From NCBI GenBank assembly GCA_038380795.1, contig CM076275.1, forward strand, positions 7,163,001-7,227,000: 64,000 nucleotides of DNA. The letters are read 5' to 3'. The notes beneath the pieces are model-generated. The model ran no database searches, had not been told where the DNA came from, and saw nothing but the letters and a program-made list of their open reading frames with translations. The DNA is from Pyrocephalus nanus. Its lineage: Eukaryota; Chordata; Aves; Passeriformes; Tyrannidae. Of this stretch, positions 1 to 11,945 are shown piece after piece (the stretch's first letter is position 1; each line of letters opens with the position of its first letter). The translations under genes were made by a program, and so were the position numbers.

Positions 1-75
1 CCTGGTCCTGTCGCTAGGCACCACTGTAAAGAGTGATGGAAAAGTTCTCCAACCTTGCCCCTAAATATTTCTTAT
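1..75 (-). mobile_element. CR1 LINE fragment, cut by window edge
   Basis: The first ~75 bases resemble the antisense of the CR1 3' region that normally reads 'cctggtcctgtcgctaggca' followed by a 'gaaaagagt'-type stretch and 'aaatattt'. Orientation is therefore minus, with the CR1 3' end left of the window. The match is by eye and decays after the 'ctaaatattt' block. It lies within CLINT1 intron 1. Confidence 0.55.
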
Positions 76-990
76 GTAAAGAGGCAAAACAATCTTTGTT
101 AAGTTCTCCACCGTGGCAAATTTTTCTCCTGCCAAGAATGAAGGAGTGGCTGACACGTAACAACGTCATGTTCTCAAGCTGCAAACGCAGCAATCACCAC
201 AACCAAGACCACAGCCAAGTTCTCAGTGGGAGGAGGTTCTAGTCAAGGAAATAAACTTGCAAATATCTGAGCTATTTAAATTTTTAAGGGGTGGGAATGA
301 GCATTTCACTCCTCTACTACGCCCCATCTCTGAGAGGCCCGGGGTGGAAAATCAATGGCAATCGCAGTAGGGAACTTGTCTTTAGGGAGCAGAGATACAC
401 TTGGGAGAGCATGTGGTGACTTTGGGAGCACTCTGAAAACGCACAGGTGGTTCTTTACTCCCCTCCTTCTCTAAGTGACCTGTCTGTTTCTCCTAAGGGG
501 CCTAAGGGCCACGTTGGGAGGAAATCCACTAGAAATAGACTCCAAGGGCTCACACACCAAAACATGCATAGACCCTCCGGAGCCCTGACAGTGGAGGAGG
601 CACACAAAGCAGAAGCGCTGCTCGCCAAGAGCTGGAAGGTCCCAGATACGCCCGAGAGGGGCGGGAAAGCAGCCAGCCATAATGGAAAGGCCACAGAGCA
701 CCTGAAAAGCAGCCCCTGCCCTCCTGCAGCCCCCGAGGGGCCGAACAGCCACGCCGGGAGGACGCGCGGGGGCCACCCCCGGCAGTCACCGGGGGACGGG
801 GACGGCGGCGGGCAGGGGGAGCGGGGCAGGGGTCAGCCGGGCACCGAGTGGGGGAGAGACGCCGCCACCTCAGCAGGGGAGGGGCCGCGGCCATGTTGGG
901 GGGGGCATGGGGGGGAGCGCGGGCCCGGCTGAGGGTCCACGGCCGAGCCGCCCCCCCCCGGGCCCCCCGTCCGCGCCCTGCCGTACTCAC
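1..990 (-). other. CLINT1: CLINT1 intron 1, 5' part
   Basis: The intron starts at the GT donor at 990-989 and runs off the left edge. Positions 725-990 are still CpG-island sequence. Positions 76-724 are ordinary intronic DNA with no exon or repeat that I recognise. Positions 1-75 look like an antisense CR1 fragment. Open frames across 447-1425 overlap the island on both strands and come from its high GC content; none is in the CLINT1 frame. Confidence 0.85.
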
Positions 991-1031
991 GCCTTGTCCA
1001 CCAGCTCCCGCACTTTCCACATGTTCAGCAT
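991..1031 (-). CDS. CLINT1: CLINT1 first coding exon (partial gene)
   Basis: Read on the minus strand, an ATG at 1031-1029 in good context (CACC before ATG, A at -3) opens 13 codons plus two bases, MLNMWKVRELVDKA, ending at 991 before a consensus donor GTGAGT (990-985). This is the N-terminus of CLINT1 (epsinR, enthoprotin, EPN4). Epsins 1-3 begin differently, so the family member is clear. CLINT1 is a cytosolic adaptor of about 625 residues. Its N-terminal ENTH domain binds phosphoinositide and the SNARE VTI1B, and its tail binds clathrin, AP-1 and GGA proteins at the trans-Golgi network and endosomes. These residues are the first helix of the ENTH domain. The last codon is split (GC|N), so the intron is phase 2. 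All other exons lie left of the window. Confidence 0.93.
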
Positions 1032-1180
1032 GGTGCCGACCGCCCGGAGACCCGCCCGGCCCCGCTCCCTCCGCCGCCGGCCCCAGGAGGCCCCGCTCGC
1101 CGCGCTCCGGCCGCCGCCGCCTCCGCCGAGCCAGGGACGCGGCGCCGCTCCCGGAAATGAAGGGTCCGGCGGCCGCGCGG

Positions 1181-1200
1181 GCTGCTGGGAGGTGTAGTCC
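1181..1200 (-). promoter_or_regulatory. SBS motif (ZNF143/THAP11 site), proximal copy
   Basis: The minus strand reads GGACTACACCTCCCAGCAGC, matching the SBS consensus ACTACAnnTCCCAGnnnGC recognised by ZNF143 (STAF) and THAP11/HCF-1. It sits about 150 bp upstream of the CLINT1 start codon, a usual position for this motif in TATA-less CpG-island promoters. A CCGGAA ETS-type core at 1151-1156 lies between it and the exon. Confidence 0.8.
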
Positions 1201-1247
1201 CGGGAGGGGAGCCTGGCAGGCCGCGGGGCCTGCGGGAAGCCGCGGGG

Positions 1248-1267
1248 GCTGCCGGGAGTCGTAGTTC
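1248..1267 (-). promoter_or_regulatory. SBS motif (ZNF143/THAP11 site), distal copy
   Basis: The minus strand reads GAACTACGACTCCCGGCAGC, a second SBS-type site in the same orientation, starting 67 bp upstream of the first. It carries G for A in ACTACA and CCCGG for CCCAG, both of which can occur in this motif class. The pair suggests cooperative ZNF143/THAP11 control of CLINT1 (inference). Confidence 0.7.
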
Positions 1268-1290
1268 ACAGCCGCGCGCGCTGGGCCCGC

Positions 1291-1410
1291 CGGGAGCGGG
1301 AGGGACGGGGTGGGACGGGATGGGATGGGATGGGAGAGGGCGGGGTGGGATTGAAGAGGGTGGGATGGGAGGGGAGGGAATAGGGCGGGGTGGGTTGGAA
1401 TGGGGTGGGG
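1291..1410 (+). repeat. G-rich degenerate minisatellite (GGGAT/GGGGT type)
   Basis: About 120 bp of imperfect five-to-six-base units such as GGGAT, GGGGT and GGGAC, with many GGG and GGGG runs on the plus strand. It lies directly upstream of the CLINT1 SBS pair. The closely spaced G runs meet the usual pattern for G-quadruplex formation. On the minus strand this reads as Pro/His-rich frames, which are an artefact. Confidence 0.85.
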
Positions 1411-1545
1411 CTCGTCTGGCTCCAAAGGGCTCCGCGGGGGCTGTCACACGGCGATGGTACCGGGGTGTCGTGCCCGTCCGAGCCCGGCTCCGACCCATCC
1501 TCACACCTCTGTAAAATCCAGCCTTGACCCCCCTCGCGGCGAGGC

Positions 1546-2280
1546 ATAGGAGGGAAAAACCTCTGTGAAATAGGTGATTAAAGTCAAAGCACTGGTGTAA
1601 AACGCATGTCGGGCCAGAATGTGGTTTTATGCCCTGCTTTTAGTACGAGGGACTCGTTAAGAGCAGCGTTCTGTCTCTGTGGCTGCCCCTTTGCCGCTCA
1701 CCGTGTAAGGACTGGAGTGAATGTCCAGCGGACCTCCCGGATTCCTCCTGCATCCAAGACCCAGATTTGTGCCAGCAGCGGCACACAGGAAAGGAGATGG
1801 AAGCGATGCACCATGTGGGCTGCCCCACAGCCTGCTGGAGCACAGCACATGCTGTGGAACTTTGTCTGCACTTCTCCAGAAGGATCAAGCTGACTGACAA
1901 AACCCAAGAAACAATCACATACATTAAAGCTGCCTCAGGAGAATATTGCCTGTTTTAACATAACTCGCCAACAGGCATTGCAAGACCATCTTCAAATATT
2001 GCTCATGCAGAGCATTGGGCAATCACAGAAATTACAGCTCCCTGGCTATAAACAGTAAACTGAAAACAGTAAAGTCATCAGCATGATTTTAGAATTGGGA
2101 TTGTCAGAGAATTTCATTATATACATTTACTTCTGTTTTCTAGCAACTTGTATTTGATGTGAGTTTTGAATGACCAGTCACAATAAGGAGTGGAAGAGAA
2201 GTGGAAGTCTGTTGGCTGTGTCTTTGTACATGACAGGACATGAACAGAGTGCCCAGGTATTATGGTTCACCTGTAATGTA
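1546..2280. other. CpG-island shore and unique intergenic DNA
   Basis: Positions 1546-1790 keep scattered CpGs (around 1600, 1647, 1695 and 1730) and form the island shore upstream of CLINT1. From 1790 onward the sequence becomes ordinary AT-rich DNA. No exon or repeat is recognised before the CR1 fragment at 2281. Confidence 0.6.
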
Positions 2281-2360
2281 GAATCATGGAATAGAATCAC
2301 AGAATGGTTTGGGTTGCAAGGGACATTAAAGATCATCTCGTTCCAGCCCCCTGCTATGGT
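2281..2360 (-). mobile_element. CR1 LINE 3' end fragment
   Basis: The stretch has the typical antisense CR1 terminus: the short terminal repeat (AGAATCATGGAATAGAATCA), then 'cacagaatggtttgggttg', 'aaagatcatct' and the C-rich 'ttccagccccctgc'. It is about 80 bp, heavily 5'-truncated, and divergent at several sites. Minus orientation. Confidence 0.88.
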
Positions 2361-5300
2361 TCTGGAGTATTCATGCTAAAGCTTCCTGTTTAGGAGCACT
2401 TTTGTTTTATGAGATTAACTGATTGCTTTTTGAGTCCTTTTAGATGAGCTTACACAATACCTCATGGCAATGAATTCAGTGTTATAACTGCAACATGACA
2501 AAATAGTTCCTTTTGTATGTTTTAAATTGTCTACTTAATAGCATTGCTAGTTCAAGTATTATGAGAATTAGGACATAACAATTCCCTAGTGCTCCTTTCC
2601 CTGTCAGTTGCAACTTTAGGAATCTGTAGATTTCTAACTAAACTGTTTTCTTCACTGCCTAAGACTTGAAATATACTTAATTTCTGCATGTTCTGAAATT
2701 GTGCTTCACTTTTCCAATTCTGCTGTATCAAATTTGAAAGTGAAGGGGAGGATCTGACGCTGCAGGAGTGAAGACACTGCCTGGCCTAGTGATGGCTTAT
2801 GAGTTTTTTTCTCAGTTCTCTTTATGAGAGTTCTTAACAGGGTTTGCCTTTTTGAATGCTACTGAACACTGAGGTGATATTTTAATCTGCAGCACAACCC
2901 CTATGGTGACTGGTTGTGGTTGGTGTGTAATTGAACTCAGCATCAGTTTTGCTGCCCCGATATATCCATGTGCCATTCCATTGTGGACTGGGAGAAAGGA
3001 GATCCCTAATTTCATATTGTAACACCTGGCAAAGCAAGCTGGGTGAGGACTCTTGCCATTTAATATCTGCCCTTTGTTTTCTGCTGTGAAAAAATTGAGG
3101 ACATTGGTCTTCAGGAGTAGAAGATGATGTTTATAGTCTCTATATAATAAAGGACTAATATAGATTATAATAACTGGAGCTTGCAGAAACACACTTTTCT
3201 GATTGGCTGGAAATGTTATTTTAGTGTTTGGCCTCGACCCATATTGGATCAAAATCAAATTTCTAACCACATTTCTGATGAACTGAAAGTTCCACGGATT
3301 CTGCTGTGGTGCAATGGAATTGATGTTCTTGTTAGTGGTGGATTCCTTGAGCAGCTGCAGAGTTCTGGGTGCTGGAGCAGACCTGCCAACTCCTGACGGG
3401 CTGCCAGAGGCAGTTTCCAGGGTCCAGACTCAGCCACACCTCAAGGTGCACATACCCCCAAAGCCAAACACACCCATGCCTCACTATTTATCCATCAGGG
3501 ATGACATTTTAACTGAAATAGTTAGGGGTTGAAAAGCCACCAGGATTTGGTTTATTTGTTTGTTTTTTGGAAATTGTTGTTTGCATGTGAAAAAAAAAAA
3601 GTGCTGTAATTGCACATTTCAGGAAAAAAAAAGAGAGAATAGTACAGAGTATTTTGGGTCCAGGCATAGGAGAATTACAGTATATGCAGAAGAAAGGAAG
3701 ACTGAAGCTGGAATTTAAAAGCAATTCAGATGAAGGTGGGTATCTTTCAAGCATTGCTCGCTGTGTCTGGATGCAGTAATGGGACAAGGAGAGATGACTG
3801 GCATTTATTGTCAATTTTAAGGTATAGTAAAAAGCAGGTCTTTATGTGACGTTGAATGCAACATGACTGACAGTAATTTTGCCATCCCCATTCTGTCAGC
3901 TACTGATATAAAGTGCATGAGCATATGTATAATTTCTGAATGATGTGAAGGCACTTTCTGGTTCATAAGTAATTCCTTTAAAAAAAAAAAAAAAGATCTG
4001 ATCAGTGTAGGGAGAGGGTAATGCAGTTTCAAAGCAATGCAATATTCAGCATAACAGGTAGTAGTTGTAACATATATCATGTAGAGGAACTGTACTTTAT
4101 TATAATTTGAGCCATCAATTACATGAGAAGCAGTTAGAGAAATTGAACTAATTTGAATACTGCAATAGAGTTTGCACCTGGCTATTCCAGAAGTTAATAT
4201 GGGCCATTTGGTGCACAAAAAGTCTTGCACATTCCAAATGCCTGGAGAGCAATATTGTTGTTAATATCAACCATATTAATGCACAGTAGAGACATGTCCA
4301 AGTCAGTGGTTAATTTAAAATTAAAATGCAGGGGGGAAAGAGGAATGTCAAGGAAAATCACATTGTGGCAGGGGAGGGAGGCAATGACACAGACTGAGAA
4401 AAACTTTTTATTGAAAGTGTTTGTTTTCATGATTTCATAAGCTCCACTTTTTACCCACTTGCACAGCTGAAATCTGAATTTCGTAAAGTTTGTTTGTTCT
4501 AAGAATTAGTCAGTAGGGCAGAAGTAACACTGGAATAATGTTCTCTGTTTGTAGACTGGGGAGTATCCAGGCTTTTCTGAAAAAGTGCAGCTTCTCTGAA
4601 TCCAACTCTGTCTTTTTGCATCACATCCCATACACACACATATCATGTTCCAGTCAGAAGGTTCTTAGGTGGGCTGGTTCAGAAACTGTTTTCCTGCTCT
4701 GCCATGGAATTGTTCTGCCTTTGGCAAAACCCTCCAGTCACTTCCATGGACATAGAACTGCCTGTAAAGCTTCTACCACCCAGCACCTGAGCCCATATCA
4801 CACTCATTTCAGGAGAGAATCTGGGGGGGGGGGGGGCAGGCATTAACAGGGAATATTGGCAGGGAATACCCCCTGTGGAATGTGTGGGAGAAGTGAAAAG
4901 GAGACTGGCAGTGATGTTCCAAAGATATCCCCCCTAATGCTGTCCCTCTGAAATAACATACCCATTTACTACCAGCATTTACATGTCTAGAACCTGTCTG
5001 ACTCACTATAAAGAAATGTAGGCAGCAAACTTCAAAGTTTGGGTTTTTTTTAAGAAGTGAGCATTATTCTATTTTAAGCTTCAGAGCCAAGGCTACAACT
5101 GCCCATGTTGTGCTTGAGGAAGACTGGAAATGCCAGCAAGAAGTGGTGATTTATCTCAGGAGCTGGGAGGACAACTCTGCCCCTCAGACAGCTCCTTCTG
5201 CTACCATAATATGGGCAATTTTTTGCAGAAAGTCCCTTTAGAGAGGCATTAAATGTTATCAGGTTGCATCCAGCCCAGTGCTGCTTTATTTTCTAGCCTG

Positions 5301-8300
5301 AAGAAATGAAGGTTTATTTCACACGGATTTCACTCTGTCTCCTCACAATCTTTTGAAACAGTTGAACCATTTTGCTTAGATGAGGCAAAGGTGGTTTGTT
5401 CTCCAAGTGAATTACAAATTTATGCAAAATTCTTACAAGTTTCCTGAAAATGAATGACAAACTGAGAGAGGCCTTATTGTCACTGGTCCTGAAAAAGAAG
5501 TGCAAGATGTGCTCAGCCTTTAATGAAAAGCATTTAAGGTCAAGGTTCTTCTCTTGGGTTCTCCATCGCCCAGCAAGCAGTAAATTCTGGCTTTTTCTGT
5601 GCCTGGGGCATTCACAGTATTGCTTTTTGCTGTGGATCCCCTGATGTCTAGAGAGGGGTGAATTCCCACTGCCAAAATATTACCATTTAATTATCAAACC
5701 AATCAACTGTGAGACAAATGTCCCCAGGGAAGCAGTCTTCATTAGTTCCACTTTTTACAGAGCTACTTGGGGTTTTTTTGGTTTCTCATTTTCTCCCACA
5801 TTAGTAACTGGCAGTGTGTGCATGTCTCCAAATTAGGATAGAAATCTGGGAGTTTGAGGATTGCCAATAAATGGATGATATTAGATGTTCCAGGCTTTCC
5901 TTCAGGCTGATGATGTGGCATTATCTGACACTGTTCTTAGGGAGGCTTTGGAGATACAGTTTGTAAAATGTTCCCACTGTTAGAAGTGTAAAATATGGGG
6001 AAAACCCCTCTGAATTATGTCCTGATGCCACAGCTATCTCTGTCATGCCCTTAGATATCTCCTTAAAGTGGATGTGATACTTTCCATGGGAAATTTGAGA
6101 ACTGATCCTCAGAATAGAATTCTCTCAGAAAAACCACACATGGTCTTTATTCTTCTCACAGAAACTCATCTCCAGATTTATCAGTCTTTTGCTATAGCTC
6201 CAATATATTCTAAGACTTTAGAGCCTGGATTGTTGCTGATCTTTGCTGTTATGCAGTGTTCCAGTAAGACCTTTTGTCCAGCGACAACAATTCACCTCTC
6301 TCTGGCATTTAAACTATACAGGAGGAGGGGAAAAGGACAGGCCACCGTCTGCTTTTCGTAGCAGTCAGCCCTTGACAGATTTGTCTTGGTTAGCAGTCTG
6401 GGTTTCAAGTTCCAAAATGCCTGTGACAGTGGCCAGTTAGAAAACTGGTAGCAGAACAGGGCTGAACCAGAAGCACGTGCCAGACTAGTGAGGTCAGAAT
6501 TCTTGGGGATGGTTGCAGCCTGTAAGTGTTCCTATTTGTTATGTTGTCAGTTTGACTGTAGTCCAAGTCACTCAGCTTTGTGCCAGATCCCAAGCCAGAA
6601 AGGTCTTGTTTGCCTGATTTCCTAAGGATATGAAGCTTATGAGATCTTGCTGTCTCTGTATTTGTGTCTCTCAGTCCCCTTGCAATTCCTGTTGGGCTCA
6701 TTTCAATCAAATGAGATACTGGGATGGCAGGCTTAAGGATTTGAAGTTATGTTTTGTGAAAATGCACAGCTGTGTGGAGAGAGATACAAATGATTGCCCC
6801 TGTAAGTGTGTGGTGGGAGTAGAAAGGCTGTAGTAGGAGTTCAACTGGATAACAAAGAATCCCCTTGGAGACCATTCTTACCAGTGCTGCTTCTGTGGGA
6901 TGTTGTTCATTCTTACAAACAGGAGGATCTAACCACAAAACCATAGGAAAACAGGTCTCCCTTACTGCTCTCTGAAGACCTTGTTTCCTTTTTGTCTGGC
7001 TATTCTCATACAGATTAACTATTACTAAAAATGTCCTACATATCCTATCAAATAAAGCCCTTCTATGGCTTTCCATCAGCTGTGAACATGGAGAGGATGG
7101 AGTTGTGGTCATGCTTCCCTCTTGATGCATCTAAATAGCTCCCAAAACAGCTGAAGGAAATGGCAAATCAGAATCATCTTCAAGCTGTGGTCCAGGGCAG
7201 GCAACTGCTCTTTGGTAAGGTGGTGAAACATGGTTAATGGAACCCCTGCAGCTTTTCCTCTTACAGGTCGTTTGTACATATTTGCACGGATGCAAGCTAA
7301 CAAACAAAATATGGGGAGATCTGAAAGCAGTGTTTGAGCAACCAAAAATTGGTCTCATTTTATTCTGGCTGGAAATTAAAACTGCTGGGGTAACACATCA
7401 CAAGATGGTGTCCAAATTCCTTTTTAAGAATGTTTAGCTGGATTTGGATCAAAACACAGTAGATAGAGATATTTTCGCAGACTGGCAGACTAGGACTCTC
7501 TGGGCTGGAATTATCCAGCCAGTTTTAGTCAGAGAAACTGGTTTTCTATCTCAAAGTGGGAGACAATGCCTTAAAATGCTGCCTTTTTTTTCCCCCATCA
7601 CAATTTTTAATTAGGTCATGCTTCAAAGAAAAGAATGGAAGAAAGTGCTGCTGATTTTTCTACACTGAAATAGTAATTTTAAAAAAGTTCTGTTCAATGA
7701 GTTTGTTCTCTTTGTATCAGTTCACATAATAACTTATATGATCAACAGGAAAACAGTGCAAATGCAAATCCTGTCATGAAGAGTTCCCACCTGAATAACT
7801 TCTGTTAGAGGGGAAAAAAAATGATGTTTTAAATGATTTTTCCTCCCGTGCTTCCCTCATTCTTTCTTTTCTATTTCCATTGCTTACATGGAATCTGGTT
7901 GTTTTGCTTCATATTTTTTTTTACAAAAACAGAGCTTTAAAAGCTGCTGTTGACTATTAGTGCAAACACTATCAACAGCAAAAAGGTTACTGAGGTTTTA
8001 ATGAAATAAAAGGAAAGTTGAAAGAACAAACTCAGTCTCAAAGGGGAAACTGCTGAGATTTATTGTTAAGTTGAGAGAAATGTCAGATGGATAAAATATC
8101 ATAAACTAACAATGTGTATTTCTTGTGCTGTCTAAAAGAACCAAATTTGATCCACTAGGATTCAAGTGGACATTTTTTTGCAGCACTGAATAGCCTTATC
8201 CATAGTCATTTACTACAGCTTCTTCCTTAGGATTATTTGGCCCCTATCAGCTAAAAGACAGTGCCTTGAACATGTTGATCATCTCCAGTTCCAAAGTTCT

Positions 8301-11300
8301 TCTGTGAGGTTCATTCAATATTGAATTTACTGTGTCTGGACCTTCACTTCTTAGATCATGTCAAAGAAAGGGAGAACTACCATCTACTCTTCCTCTGATC
8401 TTGAGGAGAGCTTTGGGAGCAAAGTGATGCTCATTTCCAACTGCCTGTCTCCTCCTTCCGGAATAATTGCCAGACAAATCTAAAAATGTTGCCTTCCATG
8501 CAGAAGCACCCAGTAAAACAGGTATGTTGCACAAGACCTCAATACAGCAGCTTGGTTAATTTTGCACTAGTTCTACTGCATTTTTCATTTACAATAGTTT
8601 CAATTCCTCTCTTGTTCCCATTAGTGTGACTTTTACTTACTTTCTCCCCCTGTGTCATGAACCTAATGCTTACTTTTGGATGGAGGCTGAGGGCTGAACT
8701 GAGGGAAGATATCAGCAGCCCTTAAGCTTTGAGGTGATTGTTCATTAGAGTTCATCAGTTTGGTGAATCCTTGGTGTTTTGGAAGACAGGAACAGAAAAA
8801 GAGAGTGTAAATGCTGCTGGACTGAATAAAAGGTTCTGTTATTGGGAAAAAGGAAAAAAACCCACACAAGCTGCAACAGAAACAAAGAGGTAAGAGCTCT
8901 AGAGAGGCTGGAGTTGTCAAAAACCCTTCCCCATCAAACAGACTTCAGAGAACCATAGCAGACGGATTTTCAGTACCAGTCAAATGCAAGAGTGTAGGAA
9001 GTTGACATGCTGTCCCTTGGAGAGCCGAGGTATTGACAAAAGACATGCAAACTTGAAAAAATGTACATTTGTGGAAAAATCCATCCTGACAAGTGACTGC
9101 ACTTAAGTTGCCAAATGGACTTCACCCATGGGATGAAACTCAATTATTGTTGCACATCCAATGAATCCATCCATGGAGAAAGCACATGGCCAATAAAAGG
9201 GAACCGTTCAGTAATCAGATCTTTCAAAAACTATTTAGCTCTTTGCCACTGAGTCCCCACTGTAAGTGACGTGTCTGTACTTCCCTGCAAACCTGCTTGA
9301 CTCCTCGACTGGCAGCTTAGGAGTGCTGAGCCAATCTGGAGCACAAATCCATCCTGCACAAGCCATTCAAAAGAATTTCTCAAATCCTTCTGAGTTTTCT
9401 GACATCATAGTTTTTTCCATTGCTGTTTGTGTTTAGCACGTATGAAGAATGCTTTTGTGTTTAGAGATGTTTGTGTGATGCTGGGAATAGAAGCTATTTA
9501 TTGCCTAAAGGATTGTGTTAAATGGTTTAACCCAGTCAAGGCTCCATTAAGTAAAGAGCTTGCAAGCTGTAAGTCATTAAGAAGGTCTTTCATTTTGAGT
9601 GAGGGAGTGTCGAGTGTGCACCTGCTGCTCAGAGTTTATCTTTCTGTACCAATATTTACTAGGTGTCATCTCTCTTCTTTTGAGATTACATTATACCTTG
9701 TGCAATCTGTGTACTTTTTATTTGCCTTCTTCTTGATTTCAGCAGGTCCACAGTTATTATCTGAATAAATCCCTCTTAGTAAAAGATCTATTTTGGGTAA
9801 TTTTTATTTTCTGCTCTACAAATGAAAACCAGCTCCACTAATGGCATCAAAACCATTTGTTTTAGGATGCACCTGCATTTGTTTCATAACTAAAACATCT
9901 TTGTGAAACTGAAACACTGCAACTGTTGTTTGCGAAAAACAGCCAACAGTGTCTGACAACCGATGCTTTTAAGAACATGGATATTATGTGCAAGTGTTTC
10001 ATAATTCTACTTAGTTGCTATGGCCAGATTTGAAACCTTTGCCTCTGTTACGAGCCATCTAAACCACTGCTGTGTTTGTTTTCATAGATCTGTGGTGGTG
10101 CTTTTTAGAGGATGTCATTCTCCAGAATGAGTTGAATTTCCAGTTTTTCATGACAATTCAGAATGCAGTTTCCATCAGATATGTGAAATTCCAGTACCAG
10201 CACTGTGTACACAAACATATGTGGACATGCACGGACATCTGCTCTTCCACCCATCAATAAAAGGAAAAATATCCTCTCAACTAAGCTACACAGATTTTTT
10301 TGTCTGTCTTTCTTTCTTACTCCCATTGTTTCAACCAAGTTTTTTTCATAATGTGTCCGCCTTTCTCTTTCTCTTTACAAGCTGGCAATTTGGTCTTGAA
10401 ACATTCTTTGGGCTGCCAAGCAACAAGCTTCTCCTTATTCAGATTTTTGGGGAAAAATGTAGCACATCTGTTTACACTGTCACCCTGACGTAAGTTTGAG
10501 CTCGCTCTTAAGATGAGAGTTATCAGGTTTTATCAAGTCAAGCAACAGCGATGAAGGATCATCAACCGTCAAGTCTTGCATAATCCCATCCCCAGAGCTG
10601 AGAGCTGGAGGAAACTGTTTAGCACAGCTTTATTCATGTGCTGGAGGTGGGTATGAACAGGGTACTGGAATTAACTCTTGTTTTAGCCAAAGACGGATTA
10701 ACATTTCTAGTGATGACATTAGCAATTTTATCCCAACAAAGTAAAAAAAATCCACATTCTTGGAAGAATCTCCTTGGGGAACTGAGAAAAACTGCCTTTC
10801 AGCCCTGTAACACATTTCCATAAAAACATCCCATATTTGCTTCATATTTATGACAAGTCTTCATCACACTCAAAGTCTATCTAGCAAAGTTTTTTCTCTA
10901 TCTAAACATTCTTTTCAGCATTTGTCTTCACTGATACAGTGACTCAGCACAACATGAACCTAATATGCAAGTCTACCATTAAGGAAATATTTTCCATTGT
11001 TTACAGAATCCCTAGAATTCAGCAGAGGAATAGGCTGGTATTTGAGCCAAGAAACATCTGAATGTCATGTAAAGTTCAGTTAATTATTTTCTAAATAGTC
11101 ATCAGCAATACTCTAGCTCAGTGTAGAGTTCAACCGGTATTGTTGTGATCACACCGGAGCCTTTCTGAGGGGGGGAAATGTTTGCTTTCATTTTGGCCTC
11201 CTTAGTTTCACATTGTGACAAAGCCATTTCAATAAAGGATGCATTCCCAGAGACTTAGAAAAAACATGGCTGTGGTCTCTCGAAAATTGCACCATTGTGC

Positions 11301-11768
11301 TTCCAGGGAATCAGCTTAATCTGATAAGCACTATGCACATATTCTAATGTGCCCTTCAGACAGGAGCACACAAAGCAGTTGTGGCAAAATTCATTGTAAT
11401 CTCCTGTTTATGGCAGCACGAAATAAAGAGGAAGCATTTTTGAGCGTTTAGGTTCAACTCCACGAGGCTTGAGTTTTTTGGCTCCACTCTGAGCCCCCTG
11501 ACCTGTTCTGGCAGAGCTGAGCTGGGCAGCTGATCATGAAAGAGTTGCTCTAGTAGCAATGAGTCAACACTAGTGAGCAACCTCTGAATATGCCTCAGCA
11601 GGACTGCTCTAATGTCAGAGGTTCCAAAGGTAGCAAAAATATCACCTGATTTGTAGTTCATACTCCAAAACCTGACATCCAGAAGAAAAGCTAGAAGGTC
11701 AGACTTTGTTCTGTTACCAAAACCTTGAAAAACTACCTAAGGAGCATGGGAGCAGAGCCTTGCTCAGG
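2361..11768. other. Intergenic desert, block 1
   Basis: About 9.4 kb with no recognisable exon, RNA gene or mobile element. It contains an 11-A run at 3590-3600, a 15-A run at 3980-3994, a 14-G run at 4823-4836 and an interrupted hairpin at 7945-7980. Its open frames are short and most lack an ATG. The longest worth noting is a 101-codon ATG frame on the minus strand (11356-11661), which resembles no family I know. Confidence 0.6.
7945..7980. repeat. Short interrupted hairpin
   Basis: TGCTGTTGA (7945-7953) and TCAACAGCA (7972-7980) are perfect inverted repeats. Inside them TAGTG and CACTA pair around a CAAA loop, leaving a four-base bulge. At 36 nt it is too short for a typical microRNA precursor. 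It may be the core of a decayed palindromic repeat. Confidence 0.6.
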
Positions 11769-11945
11769 TTTACAAAGGTATTTAAACATACAAAGATGCA
11801 GACAGACACCTAATAGGATTTATAAAAGTGCCTAAGGGAGTTTGGGACCTAATTCCCATTGGCTGTCAATGGGAATTAGATGTGTAATCTACTTAGGCAA
11901 TTTGAAAATCCCACTGGCTGCATCTTTTCATGGCTAAGTACCATT
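11769..11945. mobile_element. Palindromic MITE-like repeat
   Basis: The centre is a perfect hairpin: CTAATTCCCATTG (11849-11861), loop GCTGT, CAATGGGAATTAG (11867-11879). Outside it, TGCCTAAG pairs with CTTAGGCA, then 'ggattt..aaag' pairs with 'ttt.aaaatccc', and finally GATGCAG pairs with CTGCATC, so the whole ~175 bp is an imperfect palindrome. The 'GGTATTTA...TTCCCATTG...CAATGGGAA...TTAGGCA' layout matches an old non-autonomous repeat that I remember as common in bird and reptile genomes. I cannot name its family, and it has no coding capacity. Confidence 0.7.

Larger units (their letters stand above)
725..1545. promoter_or_regulatory. CpG-island promoter of CLINT1
   Basis: This stretch is strongly GC-rich with dense CpG, unlike the AT-rich, CpG-poor DNA beyond it. 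It encloses the CLINT1 first coding exon, its 5' UTR and the upstream promoter. The densest part is about 740-1290. A weaker shore with isolated CpGs continues to about 1790. No TATA box is evident near the exon. The transcription start cannot be fixed from sequence, but the 5' UTR should lie to the right of 1031, before or around the SBS motifs. Such islands are often bidirectional, so a divergent plus-strand transcript is possible but not shown here. Confidence 0.88.

Noticed and set aside
447..1264. Plus-strand frames across the same island
   Set aside because: Antisense shadows of GC-rich promoter DNA with no domain and no consistent start.
550..1425. 291-codon minus-strand frame across the CpG island
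   Set aside because: It overlaps the CLINT1 start exon in a different frame and is rich in Pro, Ala, Arg and His owing to the GC-rich minisatellite. A composition artefact.
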